Position numbers and translations under genes: made by a program
DNA from: Odocoileus virginianus
Taxonomy: Eukaryota; Chordata; Mammalia; Artiodactyla; Cervidae
DNA length: 64,000 nucleotides
NCBI RefSeq assembly: GCF_023699985.2
Contig: NW_027224396.1
Location: 1 to 64,000 of the forward strand
Reading direction: 5' to 3'
Notes under the pieces: model-generated
Database searches by the model: none
What the model was told of the DNA's origin: nothing
What the model saw: the letters and a program-made list of their open reading frames with translations, nothing else
Shown here: positions 10,604-20,983 of the stretch, one piece after another
Position numbering within the stretch: position 1 is the first letter of the stretch
How the letters are laid out: each line of letters opens with the position of its first letter

Positions 10604-12482
10604 CATGAATTTCATCAAATTTCATCAAATGAGAATTACAAACAGTATAATCTTTCTGAGATGAAAATCTGTGTTTGTTTTACCTTTCAAACCTACTGTG
10701 CCTGCCACTTAGTAGCCAAACCAAGAAATCTATAGGAAAAGAATCACTGATTTGTTTCCAGGCAAATCCCAAATTATAACTGCATGAAGAATTTTCAGCT
10801 AAAATAATTAAAATGAACTACCCACAAGATGGCAGTGATATGTAACCAGTGAATGCATTGTATAATGATTTTGGGAATTATTAATAAGGAACTGAGTTAC
10901 TCGAAAGTGGCAGTTAGAACACCTACACAATGAACTATACTTTATCTGAATTTCTTTTTCTTGGAGAGATGATATTAATTAGAAACAGAGAAGTAAAAAA
11001 TAACGTCATTGAAATTTGTATCATCTTTGTATGAGAGGGTTTTCATAGTCATCCTGTTGATATCTAATAAAACTTCTGTTTAAAAAATTTGAAAACAAAA
11101 CAAAAGCTGGTACAAAACAAACATTAGTCAGTAATGCACCATTTTTATTTGATTTTTCTTGCCCAGTGTTACAAATGTATCTTTCATATGGTCTATAGTT
11201 ATTTATTTGGTACAGGTATGAATTAAAATAGATTAAATATATTTTATAACTTTTCCTTTGATGTTGTTATAGCTTTATTTTACTTATTTTAAAGGTAGGT
11301 GTTTCCAATTGAAGATTTCAGAAAAAGAATTTTAAGCTATTATAGCATTGTTATTTAGTTTTTTTTTTTGGAAACTAATGATTGATTAAGAATTTTAATC
11401 CTTATGTAAGATTAAATCCAAATACACAAAGCTTCCCTTTTACTTTTCAAGAAGGAAGTAAAATTGGAAGTGGTAAAGTTTCCTGTCTAGCTATTTGTTA
11501 TGTCTCCTGCTCATGCATAAAATTTAAACTCTTGGGGCTTTTTCAAGGCTTTTTTACTGCCACACATTTTGTTAAAATTTTTGGGAATCATTTTTGCTGT
11601 GCTAATTTGTGACTATTTTAACTTTATTATGAGTTGGTTCCACAACAAATATAATAAAATACAGCTTTGTTAGCTCATTGAAAAACACTTCAAATAATAA
11701 TGTTATGTCTCTGCCCACTAAATTAAAATAGCTTTTGAAATTCCAAGGAGAATGCATTCTAAGGATTAAAAAAAGAAAGAAAGAAATGTTTATCACTTTA
11801 TGACAATAACCATGTTAGTTATTATAAGATATTGCTTTCATGAAACAGTATATGAATCTTGGAACTGTTTACAGTTTTCTCATGGTTAAACAAAGCTGTA
11901 GGCAAACTATTTGATGTATAAAACAATAAATGCATACCAATAATCATTTTAACTTGCACAGTTTAATCACTTAAAAAGATTATTACTAAAAATATATATT
12001 TAAAAATAAAATTTTAAAAATGAATTAAAAAATAAAATTTTAAATCATTTAAATTTCAAGGATGTGGTACAAATATATTCTATCATTTTGTGGCCAAAAT
12101 CTATCCCACAAAAAATTCTACAGGGAAAGCTAAAATCTATGTTCCTCACATAGTCATAGTGTATTAATAATTGTAATCCCAAGGGATTGACCAGTGTGCC
12201 CTACAAACCCACCACAAATAGCTATTATTAAGAAATACATATTGAATTGCAGCCATTGTGACTTAAAATATAAACAATTTCTTGAAAATTCGATATTCTC
12301 CCCTATAAGTTAAAACGGTTGTTTAATTAGCAGCAATCCCTTCTAATATCCCAAGGATCATTTTCCCCAAGGCCAATCACACTTAAATACTATTACGGGA
12401 GTATATCAACCATTTAGTGCCAATGCAAAGTAGGTTAACCTGTCAAAGTTATTTGCTTAATTCTGAAAATTTGAAATGTGAC
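10604..12482. other. AT-rich DNA between the two LTR elements, no gene
   Basis: It begins with the right-hand target duplication (10604-10609) of the solo LTR and with a small direct repeat of atttcatcaa (10609-10630). No ORF longer than about 76 codons and no repeat family was recognised up to the provirus edge. Confidence 0.55.
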
Positions 12483-12880
12483 TGTTCTGCCCGATGTCCG
12501 AATCCCTGAGTGGGAAGAGAGAACTTCCAAGACAACGCAATTTACAAAAAGGGAAGTTTTATTACTGGCTCGAGTCAGGGCTTTCTGCTGCAACCAACAC
12601 AGTGGCGCAAGGTCAGAAAGCCCTGAACAAAGGCTGTTATCCAAATTTATAAGGTATGCATAAGAGGTTAGTAGCTGGCTTAAGCGGATTGGTTACATGT
12701 TTGCAAAGCAATTTTATTGGTACAAACTTTCGCGGGCTTTTCAGCTCTTCCTTTGTTTCTTACTGGGCGCATATTGGCTGGCTCCAGGTTACCTGATGGG
12801 GGTAGGGAATCTTATCATTTCGGGGGAAGCCAAAACTTAGGTCCAGGCCGCCTGTCATGGTATTAACCCTGGCAGCCTCA
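12483..12880 (-). repeat. 3' LTR of the gammaretroviral provirus
   Basis: It is 398 bp with TG...CA ends (plus-strand edges tgttctgccc and ggcagcctca). On the minus strand TATAAA is at 12646-12651 and AATAAA at 12558-12563, with CCAAT boxes further upstream in U3. Relative to the 5' LTR it keeps about 17 bp (tcatggtattaaccctg) between two cctg repeats and lacks the small internal duplication seen there. Confidence 0.95.
12558..12563 (-). promoter_or_regulatory. polyadenylation signal AATAAA of 3' LTR
   Basis: AATAAA on the minus strand, about 83 bp after the TATAAA at 12646-12651. It defines the R region and would serve as the proviral poly-A signal. Confidence 0.8.
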
Positions 12881-12891
12881 CATTCCCCCCT
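12881..12891 (-). other. polypurine tract (plus-strand primer)
   Basis: Minus strand AGGGGGGAATG abuts the 3' LTR directly. This G-run followed by AATG is the usual gammaretroviral polypurine tract that primes plus-strand DNA synthesis. Confidence 0.9.
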
Positions 12892-12954
12892 GTCGTCTTG
12901 TTCCTGTAGAGGAATCTTTCTCTTCATCCTGAGCTAACATCTGATATTGTTGCC

Positions 12955-14802
12955 TCAAACCATAATCTGAATGGTATTTAGACGTTCTTTAATAAAAGAC
13001 ATTAGCCAGTTTAAAATGCAAGGGCCAAACGTGAGTGTCAATAACAGTACTATAAGTGGACCCAGGAGGGTGGAAACTAAGGTGGTCAGCCAGGGGGAGC
13101 GTTGAAACCAAGACTCAACCCATCCCTGCTGGGCTTCCCGTTCCCTCTTGCGTTGCGCCAGTCCCTCTCTCACTTTTGCCATAGATTCTCTTACTACTCC
13201 TGTATGGTCTGCATAGAAACAACATTCTTCTCCCAGAGCCGCGCAGACCCCACCCTGCTGGAGAAAAACCAAGTCTAATCCTCTCCTATTCTGCAAGACC
13301 ACCTCAGACAAGGAAGTCAGAGACTTCTCTAAGTGGCTGATTGATTCTTCTATGCGAGTTAGATCCTCATCTATAGCAGCTCGTAGGGAGGAAAACCCTT
13401 GGCCTTGCAGAGATAGTGAAGCTATTCCTGTCCCTGTCCCTGCCAGCCCAAGACTGAACAAGGCTGCCACGGTGATCGCACTGACTGGCTCTCTTTTTGT
13501 CTCAGTGTTTCCCGGTCCCAATGTGAGACATAACCTCTTCAGGGTGGTATAAGATTTTTGGCATTACAGCAACCAGGACACAGAATTCTTGACTCTGGTT
13601 AAAAACCTTCACATTTAAACATGGGGTTAGCCCAGTATGTGAACAAATCCACCAACCCCCAACCTCTGGCACAATCCAATTTTTGCCGTGTAAGTGTAGG
13701 TTACTAATAGTCCGGGCACAGAGGGGAGTTTTATCACGTGGCACTGTGCCCAAACAGAGTCCCTGTCCCCAAACTTCATTCATTGAGAGGCCAACCTTGC
13801 GTTCTTCCCATCGGCATTGGGGTGGGTTCTGGCCTGAAGACAAGTGGTAAGAGACATTGAGGCCTATGGCCTCATAGTAGGGGGGGGGGGGTGAAGATTA
13901 TAACAAAGCCAGCAGGATTGGGTCGCATTAGGGTTGGTATGGTTTAAGACCGTAAAGGCTGCATTCACTAAGGCCCATAGGGGGTCCTGAATTGCTGAGC
14001 TAGTGGTAACAGCCAGAGGGCCAGGGGTTTCCGTCAGTTTGCCTCTGAGGCTCGGGGTAGAGGAGATGTTAAATGTTCCCGGCGAGCTTGGTCTGGAGGT
14101 GGTTGGCTTGGGGGTCGCCTTGTGCCCCTGTAATGTTTTGACCAGATTGGGACCTAAACTATGTACCTGCACCGGCTCAATAACCTGTTTAATGATTAAA
14201 AGCTCGCCTGGGTAGGGGCCGGGCCAATTTACGTGAAGCTGAAAACCCCAAGTCAGTCCTGAGGACCAGCGGTTTTCCTTTTTCGCCTGTTCCTGGTTAA
14301 ATTGTACTCGTACCTGAGGCCCCTGGTGTCTACGGTCCTTGAAGGTGAAGCTAACTAGATCTCTGTTTCCAACATCCCACCTCCGGGGTCCATCACAAGA
14401 GGTCACACAACTCCAGCTCCTGCAATAATAGCTTTCTATGCCACCACAGGCTTTCCAGTTATTTCTTACATAGCCCGGGCAAGCCCAGAACCCCAACCTA
14501 TGGTTTTTTATCCCATCCCTATAGTACTTATCATGGAGACCGTCCTGCTTTGCGAAGAGGCTTGAGAGGTCGAAGTTCAGGTCCGGCCACCAGGTGTTCG
14601 GAGGGTGGATTCCTGAGGTCTCATTGAGCAGCTCATGAGTTTGCCCGTCGTTGAGTTTCCAGGTGATCTTAGCAGGTTGATGGGGGTTGTGACTGGTCGC
14701 TCCTGGGTCGATGAGAGCTGCCATCAGCAGGAGAATTAGGAGGCCTCCCGGCGGGCGAGTTTCAGTTTCAAAGGATTTGACGGGTGAGGACTCGCCTTCC
14801 AT
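12955..14802 (-). pseudogene. env: env of the provirus, frameshifted
   Basis: The envelope gene starts with ATG at 14800-14802 (MEGESSP), overlapping the end of pol by about 67 nt. A hydrophobic signal segment (LLILLLMAALI) follows. SU runs to the CWLC disulfide-exchange motif, then the frame is lost at a 12-base C run (plus-strand G run 13880-13891) and ends at 13864. SU continues in another frame at about 13502-13860. A second frame change falls at the SU/TM boundary near 13502-13521. TM is open for 13521-12955: a fusion-peptide-like stretch after TKREPVSAITVAAL, the CX6CC motif CAALGEECC, a membrane anchor (about 13020-13080) and a short tail ending QIMV. The TM frame has no ATG of its own (it opens at TTG), and no clear RxKR furin site is visible. 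The frame breaks mean no functional envelope can be made. Confidence 0.95.
13880..13891. repeat. G12 homopolymer causing env frameshift
   Basis: A run of 12 G on the plus strand lies just where the SU frame is lost, encoding a proline run on the minus strand. Slippage in this run is the likely cause of the frameshift. Confidence 0.85.
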
Positions 14803-17800
14803 TCTGCTCGCGCTTTTTCCTGTTCTTCCGGTGTGGCTTGCCGCACGTGATTGCAGTGAACCCAGGGTCCAATCCCGTCGACCTTGACAGCGGTAGGAGT
14901 GGTAAGGAGAACAACATAAGGGCCTTTCCATCTAGGTTCTAATACTTTAGATTGGTGTCGTTTTACCCAAACCCAATCACCTGGGCCAATATTATGTGAG
15001 GGGAGGGCCCTCTTATTTTGGCCCTCGTATATCTCTCGAATCAATTTCCAAACATGGTTATGCACCTTACTTAATGCCATCACTGTTTGCTGGAATTGTC
15101 CCAAAGTAGGGGGTGGCAGGCATTTTCCCTCGAAAATAGGACACACAGGAGGGGGTCTTCCATACAGAATCTCAAAAGGGGTAAGATTCAGCTTATAAGG
15201 GGTGTTATGCGCCCAAAAGAGTGCGAAGGGAAGGAGGGTCACCCAGTCCCCGCCAGTCTCTATTGCCAACTTTGTCAAAGTTTCTTTTAGGGTCCGATTC
15301 ATTCTCTCAACCTGTCCTGAGCTCTGGGGATTATATTCACAATGTAACTTCCATTTCGTCCCCAGAGCTTGGGCCAGCCCTTGTACAATCTGGCTCACAA
15401 AGGCAGGTCCATTATCAGAGCCCATAGTCACTGGCAGCCCATACCTAGGCACTATTTCCTCTAAGATCTTTTTAGCAACCACTATTGCTGTCTCTCCCTT
15501 AGTGGGGAAAGCTTCCACCCACCCCGAGAAGGTATCTACCAGAACCAACAGATAGCGGTACCCATACTTGCCTGGCCTTACCTCAGTGAAATCTATCTCC
15601 CAGTGTTGCCCTGGCTTTTCCCCTCGGTACCTCGTTCCCGAGTGCTGCTTCTTCTCTGCCCTCATCAGCTGGCATGCTTTGCAAGCCTGAATTATCTCTC
15701 GTACAGTTGCATTTTGTTGAGGGAACCTCAGGCAGGCCGTCTGGAGAAGTGTTAGGGTCTTTTTTCTCCCAAGTGTGTAGTTGTGTGCAGGTGTTCACAC
15801 AGGTGACGACCCAGGGTGACAGGCAATATCAGGTTGTTGTTTTGGTCTCGGTACCATCCATCTTGGTCATCCTTCTGGAGGGTGGTTTCCTTGTTGATCC
15901 AGGCGAGATCAGGGAGGGAATATTCGGGAACTGGTGGCAAAGTCCCCATGCCAGGAGGTGGAAGTCCCACGGCTAATATGGGGGCGGTGTAGTCCCGGCT
16001 AGCCGCTTCTCGAGCGGCCGCATCAGCGGCACGATTGCCCCGTGCCTTAGGGTCTTCTCCTTTCTGGTGACCGGGGACATGTACTATTGCTACTGCCCGG
16101 GGCAGTTGGACAGCTTCCAGGAGCCTGCGAATCTCAGGCAAATTTTTGACCTCTTTTCCCTCAGCTGTCCGAAATCCCCTTTCTTGGTATATGGGACCTT
16201 GAATATGGGCAGTGCTGAAAGCATATCGGCTGTCAGTGAAAATGGTGACTCTCTTCCCTTTGGCTTGCTCCAGAGCCTGTATTAGGGCAATCAATTCTGC
16301 TTTTTGTGCAGAAGTGTTTGGGGGAAGTGTCTCAGCCCATATCGTCTGTCCTGAATCATCAACTATGGCGGCTCCCGCCTTCCTTTGCCCATCTTTTACA
16401 TAGCTGCTCCCATCGGTGAACCATACTAGCTCACTGTTGTTTAGGGGTACATCAGTTAAGTCTTTTCATGCTGCCAGGGCCTCAGCCAGTATCTCACTGC
16501 AATCATGGAGAGGGCGGTCTTTCTCTGGGTTAGGTAAGAGCGTGGCTGGATTCAGGAAGCAAGGGGTCTGAAAACGCACCCGTGGGGCATCGAGCAGCAG
16601 GGCCTGGTAATGTGTCAAGCAGGCATTGGAGATCCACTTAACCGGCAGCTGCTTCAAAACCCCTTCGATGGCGTGGGGGGTGAAAACCGAGAGTTGCTGT
16701 CCATACGTCAACTTGTCAGCGTCGCAGACGAGGAGGGCAGTGGCTGCAATGATGCGAAGGCAAGGGGGCCACCCAGCGGCCACCGGGTCTAATCGCTTCG
16801 AAAGGTATGCCACCGGCCGCTTCCATGGTCCCCATTGTTGCATCAAGACCCCCTTTCCTATTCCTTGCTTTTCATCTACAAACAGCTGGAATGGCTTATT
16901 TGGGTTAGGCAGGGCAAGGGCTGGGGCTTCTAGTAGGGCCCGTCTGAGTGTCTGGAAAGCCTGTTTCATTGGCTCAGTCCAAGTCCAGTTTGGGGTCTCT
17001 TTACTTCCCTCATACAAGGGCCGGGCCTTCTCAGCAAACCCCATGATCCACAGTCTGCAATATCCAACAGTCCCCAGAAACTCTCTCACCTGGCAGGGGG
17101 TCTTGGGCTCTGGTATCTGCAATATTGTTTCCTTCATGGCCTGGGTTAGCCACCTTTGCCCCTGCCTGATCTTATACCCCAAATAGGTGACCTCTTGCTG
17201 GGCTATTTGTGCCTTCTTTGCACTAGCGCGATACCCCAAGGTGCCTAGGGTCTGTAAGAGGTCCCCGGTGGCACGGCTGCATGCCTCCTCTGTGGTTCCA
17301 GCCAACATAAGGTCATCTACATATTGTAGCAGAATGACCTCTGGGTGGCAAGCCCGATATTCGTAGAGGTCCTCACTCAGAGCCTCATTAAACAAGGTAG
17401 GGGAGTTCTTGAACCCCTGTGGGAGGCGGGTCCAAGTTAATTGTACTACTGGTTGGCCCTCCCCCTCGGTCCACTCAAAGGCAAATATCTCCTGGCTCTG
17501 GGCCGCCAGGGGTAGGCTGAAAAAGGCATCCTTCAAGTCTAACACAGTGTATCAAGTGTACTCAGGCAGTAAGCTGCTCAGGAGGGTATACGGGTTAGGG
17601 ACAGTAGGGTGTATGTCACTCACCCGCTTGTTGACTTCTCGCAGGTCTTGGACAGGTCTGTAATCTGTCCCCCCTGGCTTCTTCACTGGCAGTAAGGGGG
17701 TGTTCCAAGGGGATTGGCACCGCTTGAGAATTCCGGCATCCATGAGCCATCGAATGTGGGGAGTGATCCCCCGCCGAGCCTCCTGGCTCATAGGGTATTG

Positions 17801-18351
17801 CCTCACCCTCACAGGAATTGCCTTGGCCTTTAGCTCGATGACGACCAGATGTCTCTGTTTGGCCAGTCCCATTCCTGCTGTTTCTGCCCAGGCCAATGGG
17901 TATTTATGGACCCACGGTTGTACATCTGGTGCTATAACCTCTGAGGGCTTAGGCGCAAAAAGTCTGTATTCATCTCTTAAGGCTAGGGATAAGACATGTA
18001 TCGGCTGTCCAAGTCCATCCGTGACTGACATTCCCACCCAGGGTCAAAATGGATCTGAGCATTAACTTTAGTCAACAAGTCTCTTCCAAGTAGAGGGGCT
18101 GGGCATTCTGGTATCACCAAAAACGAATGGGACACCTGGTGGGTCCCCAGGTTTACTTTTCGTTCTGTGGTCCAAAAATATCTTTTTGTCCCCGTGGCTC
18201 CTTGCACTATGCTGGTTTTCTTAGACATTGGTCCCAGCTTTTTATTTAAAACAGAGTGTTGGGCGCCAGTATCTACCATGAAGCCAACGGGTTTCCCCTC
18301 CACATGTATGGTTACCCAGGACTCGGGGAGGGGTGCCGAGCCTTGACTCCC
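14736..18351 (-). pseudogene. pol: pro-pol of the provirus, multiple lesions
   Basis: It encodes protease, reverse transcriptase, RNase H and integrase, continuing in the same frame past the gag UAG. Protease has VDTGAQHSVL (about 18265-18240). A frameshift at about 18030-18040 moves to the RT frame: LPVKKPGGTDYRPVQDLREV, then a TGA at 17552-17554 replacing an expected Trp, then the catalytic LQYVDD. A second TGA at 16466-16468 precedes RNase H, whose acidic motifs FTDGSS, AEL, TDSRYAF and GNRAAD are all present. A frameshift in an A-run near 15755-15775 splits the integrase zinc finger: the two His (RHLCEH region and THLG) are in one frame, CKAC in the next. The integrase core keeps DFTE, SDNGPAF and the QSSGQVERMNRT glutamate, followed by the C-terminal domain. 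Catalytic residues are largely preserved, but at least four lesions prevent a full polyprotein. Confidence 0.96.
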
Positions 18352-18354
18352 CTA
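18352..18354 (-). other. gag/pol readthrough UAG codon
   Basis: The NC frame ends GEDSD-UAG and continues in frame as GSQGS into protease. The base after the stop is G, as in other gammaretroviral suppression sites. It should be read as a programmed stop, not as damage. Confidence 0.88.
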
Positions 18355-20028
18355 GTCACTGTCTTCCCCCGCATATAGAACTCGAGTTCCAGGGGAGATT
18401 TTCTCTCTCTGGGTCATTCCTCTCCTCGAGTCCCTCTTAGGGCACTCGTTTTTCCAGTGCCCCTGTTCTTTGCAGTAGGTGCACTGATCCTTCTTTAGGG
18501 CCTGCCTTTTTGGTTTCTCTTTTTCTCCCGTCCGGGGGTCTCGAGGTTCCCTCAATTCTGTTCCGGCCTTTATCCCCGCAAAAGAATCTGGGCTAGCTCC
18601 CTCTGGTTCTTCCGGTTTTCCCTCGTTCTATATTCTCTATCTTCCTTCCTGATCTTCTCAGCTAATTCCCTTTCCTCCCGTCGAATTCGTTCTTCCCTTT
18701 CTTCTGAGGTCTCCCTATTATTAAATACCTTTTCAGCTGCTTTCAGTAAATCCTGTATTGTCTGTTCTCCCAACCCCTCTATCTTTTGTAATTTCTTCCT
18801 AATATCTGGGGCTGCCTGATTCACAAACGCTAGTAGAACTGCAGCGCGTGATTCCTCAGCCTGGGGGTCCATAGGTGTATATTGCCTAAAGGCTTCCATC
18901 AGCCTCTCTAGGAAGGCTGCCGGGCTCTCAGTGGGCTCTTGCCTTACTAAATTTACCTTCGCCAAATTTGTCGGCTTCCTAGCTGCGGCCCGCAGGCCAG
19001 CCATCAGAGTCTGGCGGTACACTCGGAGACGCTCCCTACCTTCCACCCGCTCAAAATCCCAGTTAGGCCGCAACAGAGGAAACCCCTCGTCCACGAGATG
19101 AGGCTGGGCGGTTGGCCTCCCGTCGGCCCCCGGGACCCGTTTCCGCGCCTCTGCCAGGATTCGCTCCCGTTCTTCTGTGGTGAAGAGCACCTGTAACAGC
19201 TGCTGACAATCGTCCCAGGTGGGGTTGTGAGTGAACAAAATGGAATCTAAGAGGTCAATGAGGCCTTGGGGCTTCTCTGAGAAAGGAGGGTTCTGGGTTT
19301 TCCAATTGTACAGGTCACTCGTGGAAAAGGGCCAGTACTGATAGGTTCGCTCTCCGCCCGGGTTAGCTGGTCCCACTCGGACGGGGAGCGCCTGAACAGT
19401 GGATGAAGGTAACTCTGGGTCCCCAGGGTCTTGCCCACCCCTATCTCCCCTAGTTCTCCCCCGGGTCCCCAATGCTGGTCCCCCCTCATGGTCGGTTCCC
19501 GTTGGCCCTCTTAATCCTCTCGGTTCACCCGTGGGAGCTTCTCTCCTCGGAGGGGATTGCAAGGAGGGCACATATGGCGGAGGCCCCATCTCCGTTTCTA
19601 GGTCTATCAGGTTTGGACAAGATGATTCCTGAAAGACTAGTTTTGCATCCTCTTTCTTTTTGGTTTCCTCCGGAGGGGTTCTCCATCACCAGGACCTGTG
19701 AATTAGAAGAACTAGGAGGTTTGTGAACGAAAGGTTTTAACCACTTAGGCGGGTTTTCCACTAGATCCTGCCAAACCATGACATAGGGGACTTGACCCGG
19801 ATGGCCCCAGGGATCAGGAGCCATAATCTTCTCCTTCACAGCCTGTATTATGGACGGTTGAAAGGTGCCTTCCGGAGGCCATCCAACCTGGAAGGCGGGC
19901 CACTCTGCAGAACAAAAAGTTATTAATTTACTTTTCTTGACTAACAAAGACAAGTTATGGGCCCTGGCCCTGACATCTGAAAAATGGTCAGTCATGAGAG
20001 AAAGTGGGGTAGATTCTCCCTGACCCAT
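18352..20028 (-). pseudogene. gag: gag of the provirus, two frameshifts
   Basis: Gag starts with ATG at 20026-20028 as MGQGESTPLSL, giving the N-terminal glycine for myristoylation. Matrix runs to about 19620, where a frame change in the proline-rich segment (before MGPPPYVPSLQSP) interrupts it. Capsid is open from there to 18570 and contains the major homology region QEPTESPAAFLERLMEAF and a charged coiled-coil-like tail (EEREERIRREERELAEK). A second frame change near 18556-18590 separates capsid from nucleocapsid, which has one CCHC knuckle, CTYCKEQGHWKNEC. It ends at the UAG at 18352. Domain order matches gammaretroviral MA-p12-CA-NC. The frame breaks make it non-functional as a polyprotein. 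Confidence 0.95.
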
Positions 20029-20166
20029 GGTCAAGGAATAAATGGTAGGGAAGAAAGAGAGAGAGAAGTCACTGAGAACGACCACCAAAAATCCTACCGG
20101 GAGTGGTGGCGGCCAAGAGGTTGGGCTTATGGTATGCTTTTGGAACTGTTTATGTGCCTGCGTCAT
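20029..20166 (-). other. in-frame upstream extension of gag (glyco-Gag-like leader)
   Basis: The gag frame stays open for 46 codons upstream of the MGQ start to an ATG at 20164-20166, with the first upstream stop at 20200-20202. The extension contains a hydrophobic run (PLPVGFLVVVL followed by SLSFFPTIYSL) just before Gag. This is the layout of the glycosylated Gag leader known in some gammaretroviruses, though the start context there is usually CUG. Whether it was used is inference. Confidence 0.5.
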
Positions 20167-20963
20167 TGCACGGAAGTTTTCTTGCTGGGGGCGGGCACCC
20201 TAGGGGTTTCTAGCCCGTTCCGTGACCCCCTTATCCTCTCACGGGAGTCTTCAAGTGGCAGGCGCCCTAATGGCCTTTAAGCCTGACCTGTGCCCACACG
20301 AAGAATTTTAGGCCACGTCCTCAGTTAGGGATGTTAAAGGAGAGTTTCACCCGGTCGGGCTCTAGTTACTGAGGCTCACTTATTGTAGGGCCTTCAGAGT
20401 CCGCCAGAGTGTAGCCCTGGCCGGGACTCATCAATTGCCCCCACAACCGTTCGCCTGTTCACTGAAACTCCCGAAAAGAAAAGGAGTTGAGGGCAGATCA
20501 GAGAAGAAGAGAAGGAGAATAAGTCAGAAGAGAGAAAAAGAACGATGTATCAGAAGGGAACGAGACCAGAGACAATGCCGGCACACACACACAAACACGG
20601 AGGGGCGTAGACAAACACACGGACAGACAAACGTCGGCCGATAACATAGCGCTGGGTTTTCGGGCCCCCTGAATTCTCTTGCCTCCCGGTAGCAGGTTCA
20701 CCTTACCGAATGGCGTCCACTGTTCACCAGACTTGGGGTAACTTTCTTTCCCACAGAATCGGCTGCCTCCCAGCGCGTCCGCTGGCCTCGGCCTTATGCC
20801 AGCTCGCTCCCCTCTACAGAACTCTTTCTTCTGCGCCAGATACCTTCCTGCTTCCCAGCAGGGCCTCGGATTTACGCTGGACTTTCCTGTTCTGCCTAAG
20901 CACCGGTGTTTTTATCTATCCTTCCCCTCTGTCCTGGAAGTGTTCTCTTTCCCCGGTCAAGGG
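20167..20963 (-). other. proviral 5' leader (packaging/splice region)
   Basis: About 800 bp of untranslated leader lies between the primer-binding site and gag. It includes a long pyrimidine-rich stretch on the minus strand (20467-20560) and a CA-rich repeat (20582-20602). A plausible major splice donor is TTCG/GTAAGG on the minus strand, with GTAAGG at 20702-20707. The packaging signal is expected here but cannot be delimited by eye. Confidence 0.65.
20702..20707 (-). promoter_or_regulatory. candidate major splice donor
   Basis: Minus strand GTAAGG in the context ATTCGGTAAGGTGAA resembles a 5' splice site at the position expected in a gammaretroviral leader. The assignment rests on sequence match only. 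Confidence 0.4.
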
Positions 20964-20981
20964 ATCCCGGACGAGCCCCCA
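20964..20981 (-). other. primer-binding site, tRNA-Pro type
   Basis: The minus strand reads TGGGGGCTCGTCCGGGAT two bases inside the 5' LTR edge. This 18-mer is the standard proline-tRNA primer-binding site of gammaretroviruses. Confidence 0.95.
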
Positions 20982-20983
20982 AA

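Noticed and set aside
12955..13521. Domesticated syncytin-like gene from the open TM frame
   Set aside because: No ATG, no SU in frame and no sign of selection visible; it is part of a broken env.
13352..14215. Plus-strand frames opposite env
   Set aside because: Antisense shadows without start context, motifs or neighbours.
15202..15555. 117-codon plus-strand frame opposite integrase
   Set aside because: Shadow of the minus-strand integrase frame.
16626..17186. 186-codon plus-strand frame opposite proviral pol
   Set aside because: It is antisense to well-conserved reverse transcriptase coding sequence and has no recognisable motifs; the composition of pol explains the open frame.
18352..18354. 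UAG as a lesion in gag-pol
   Set aside because: Position, context and in-frame protease show that it is the normal gammaretroviral readthrough stop.
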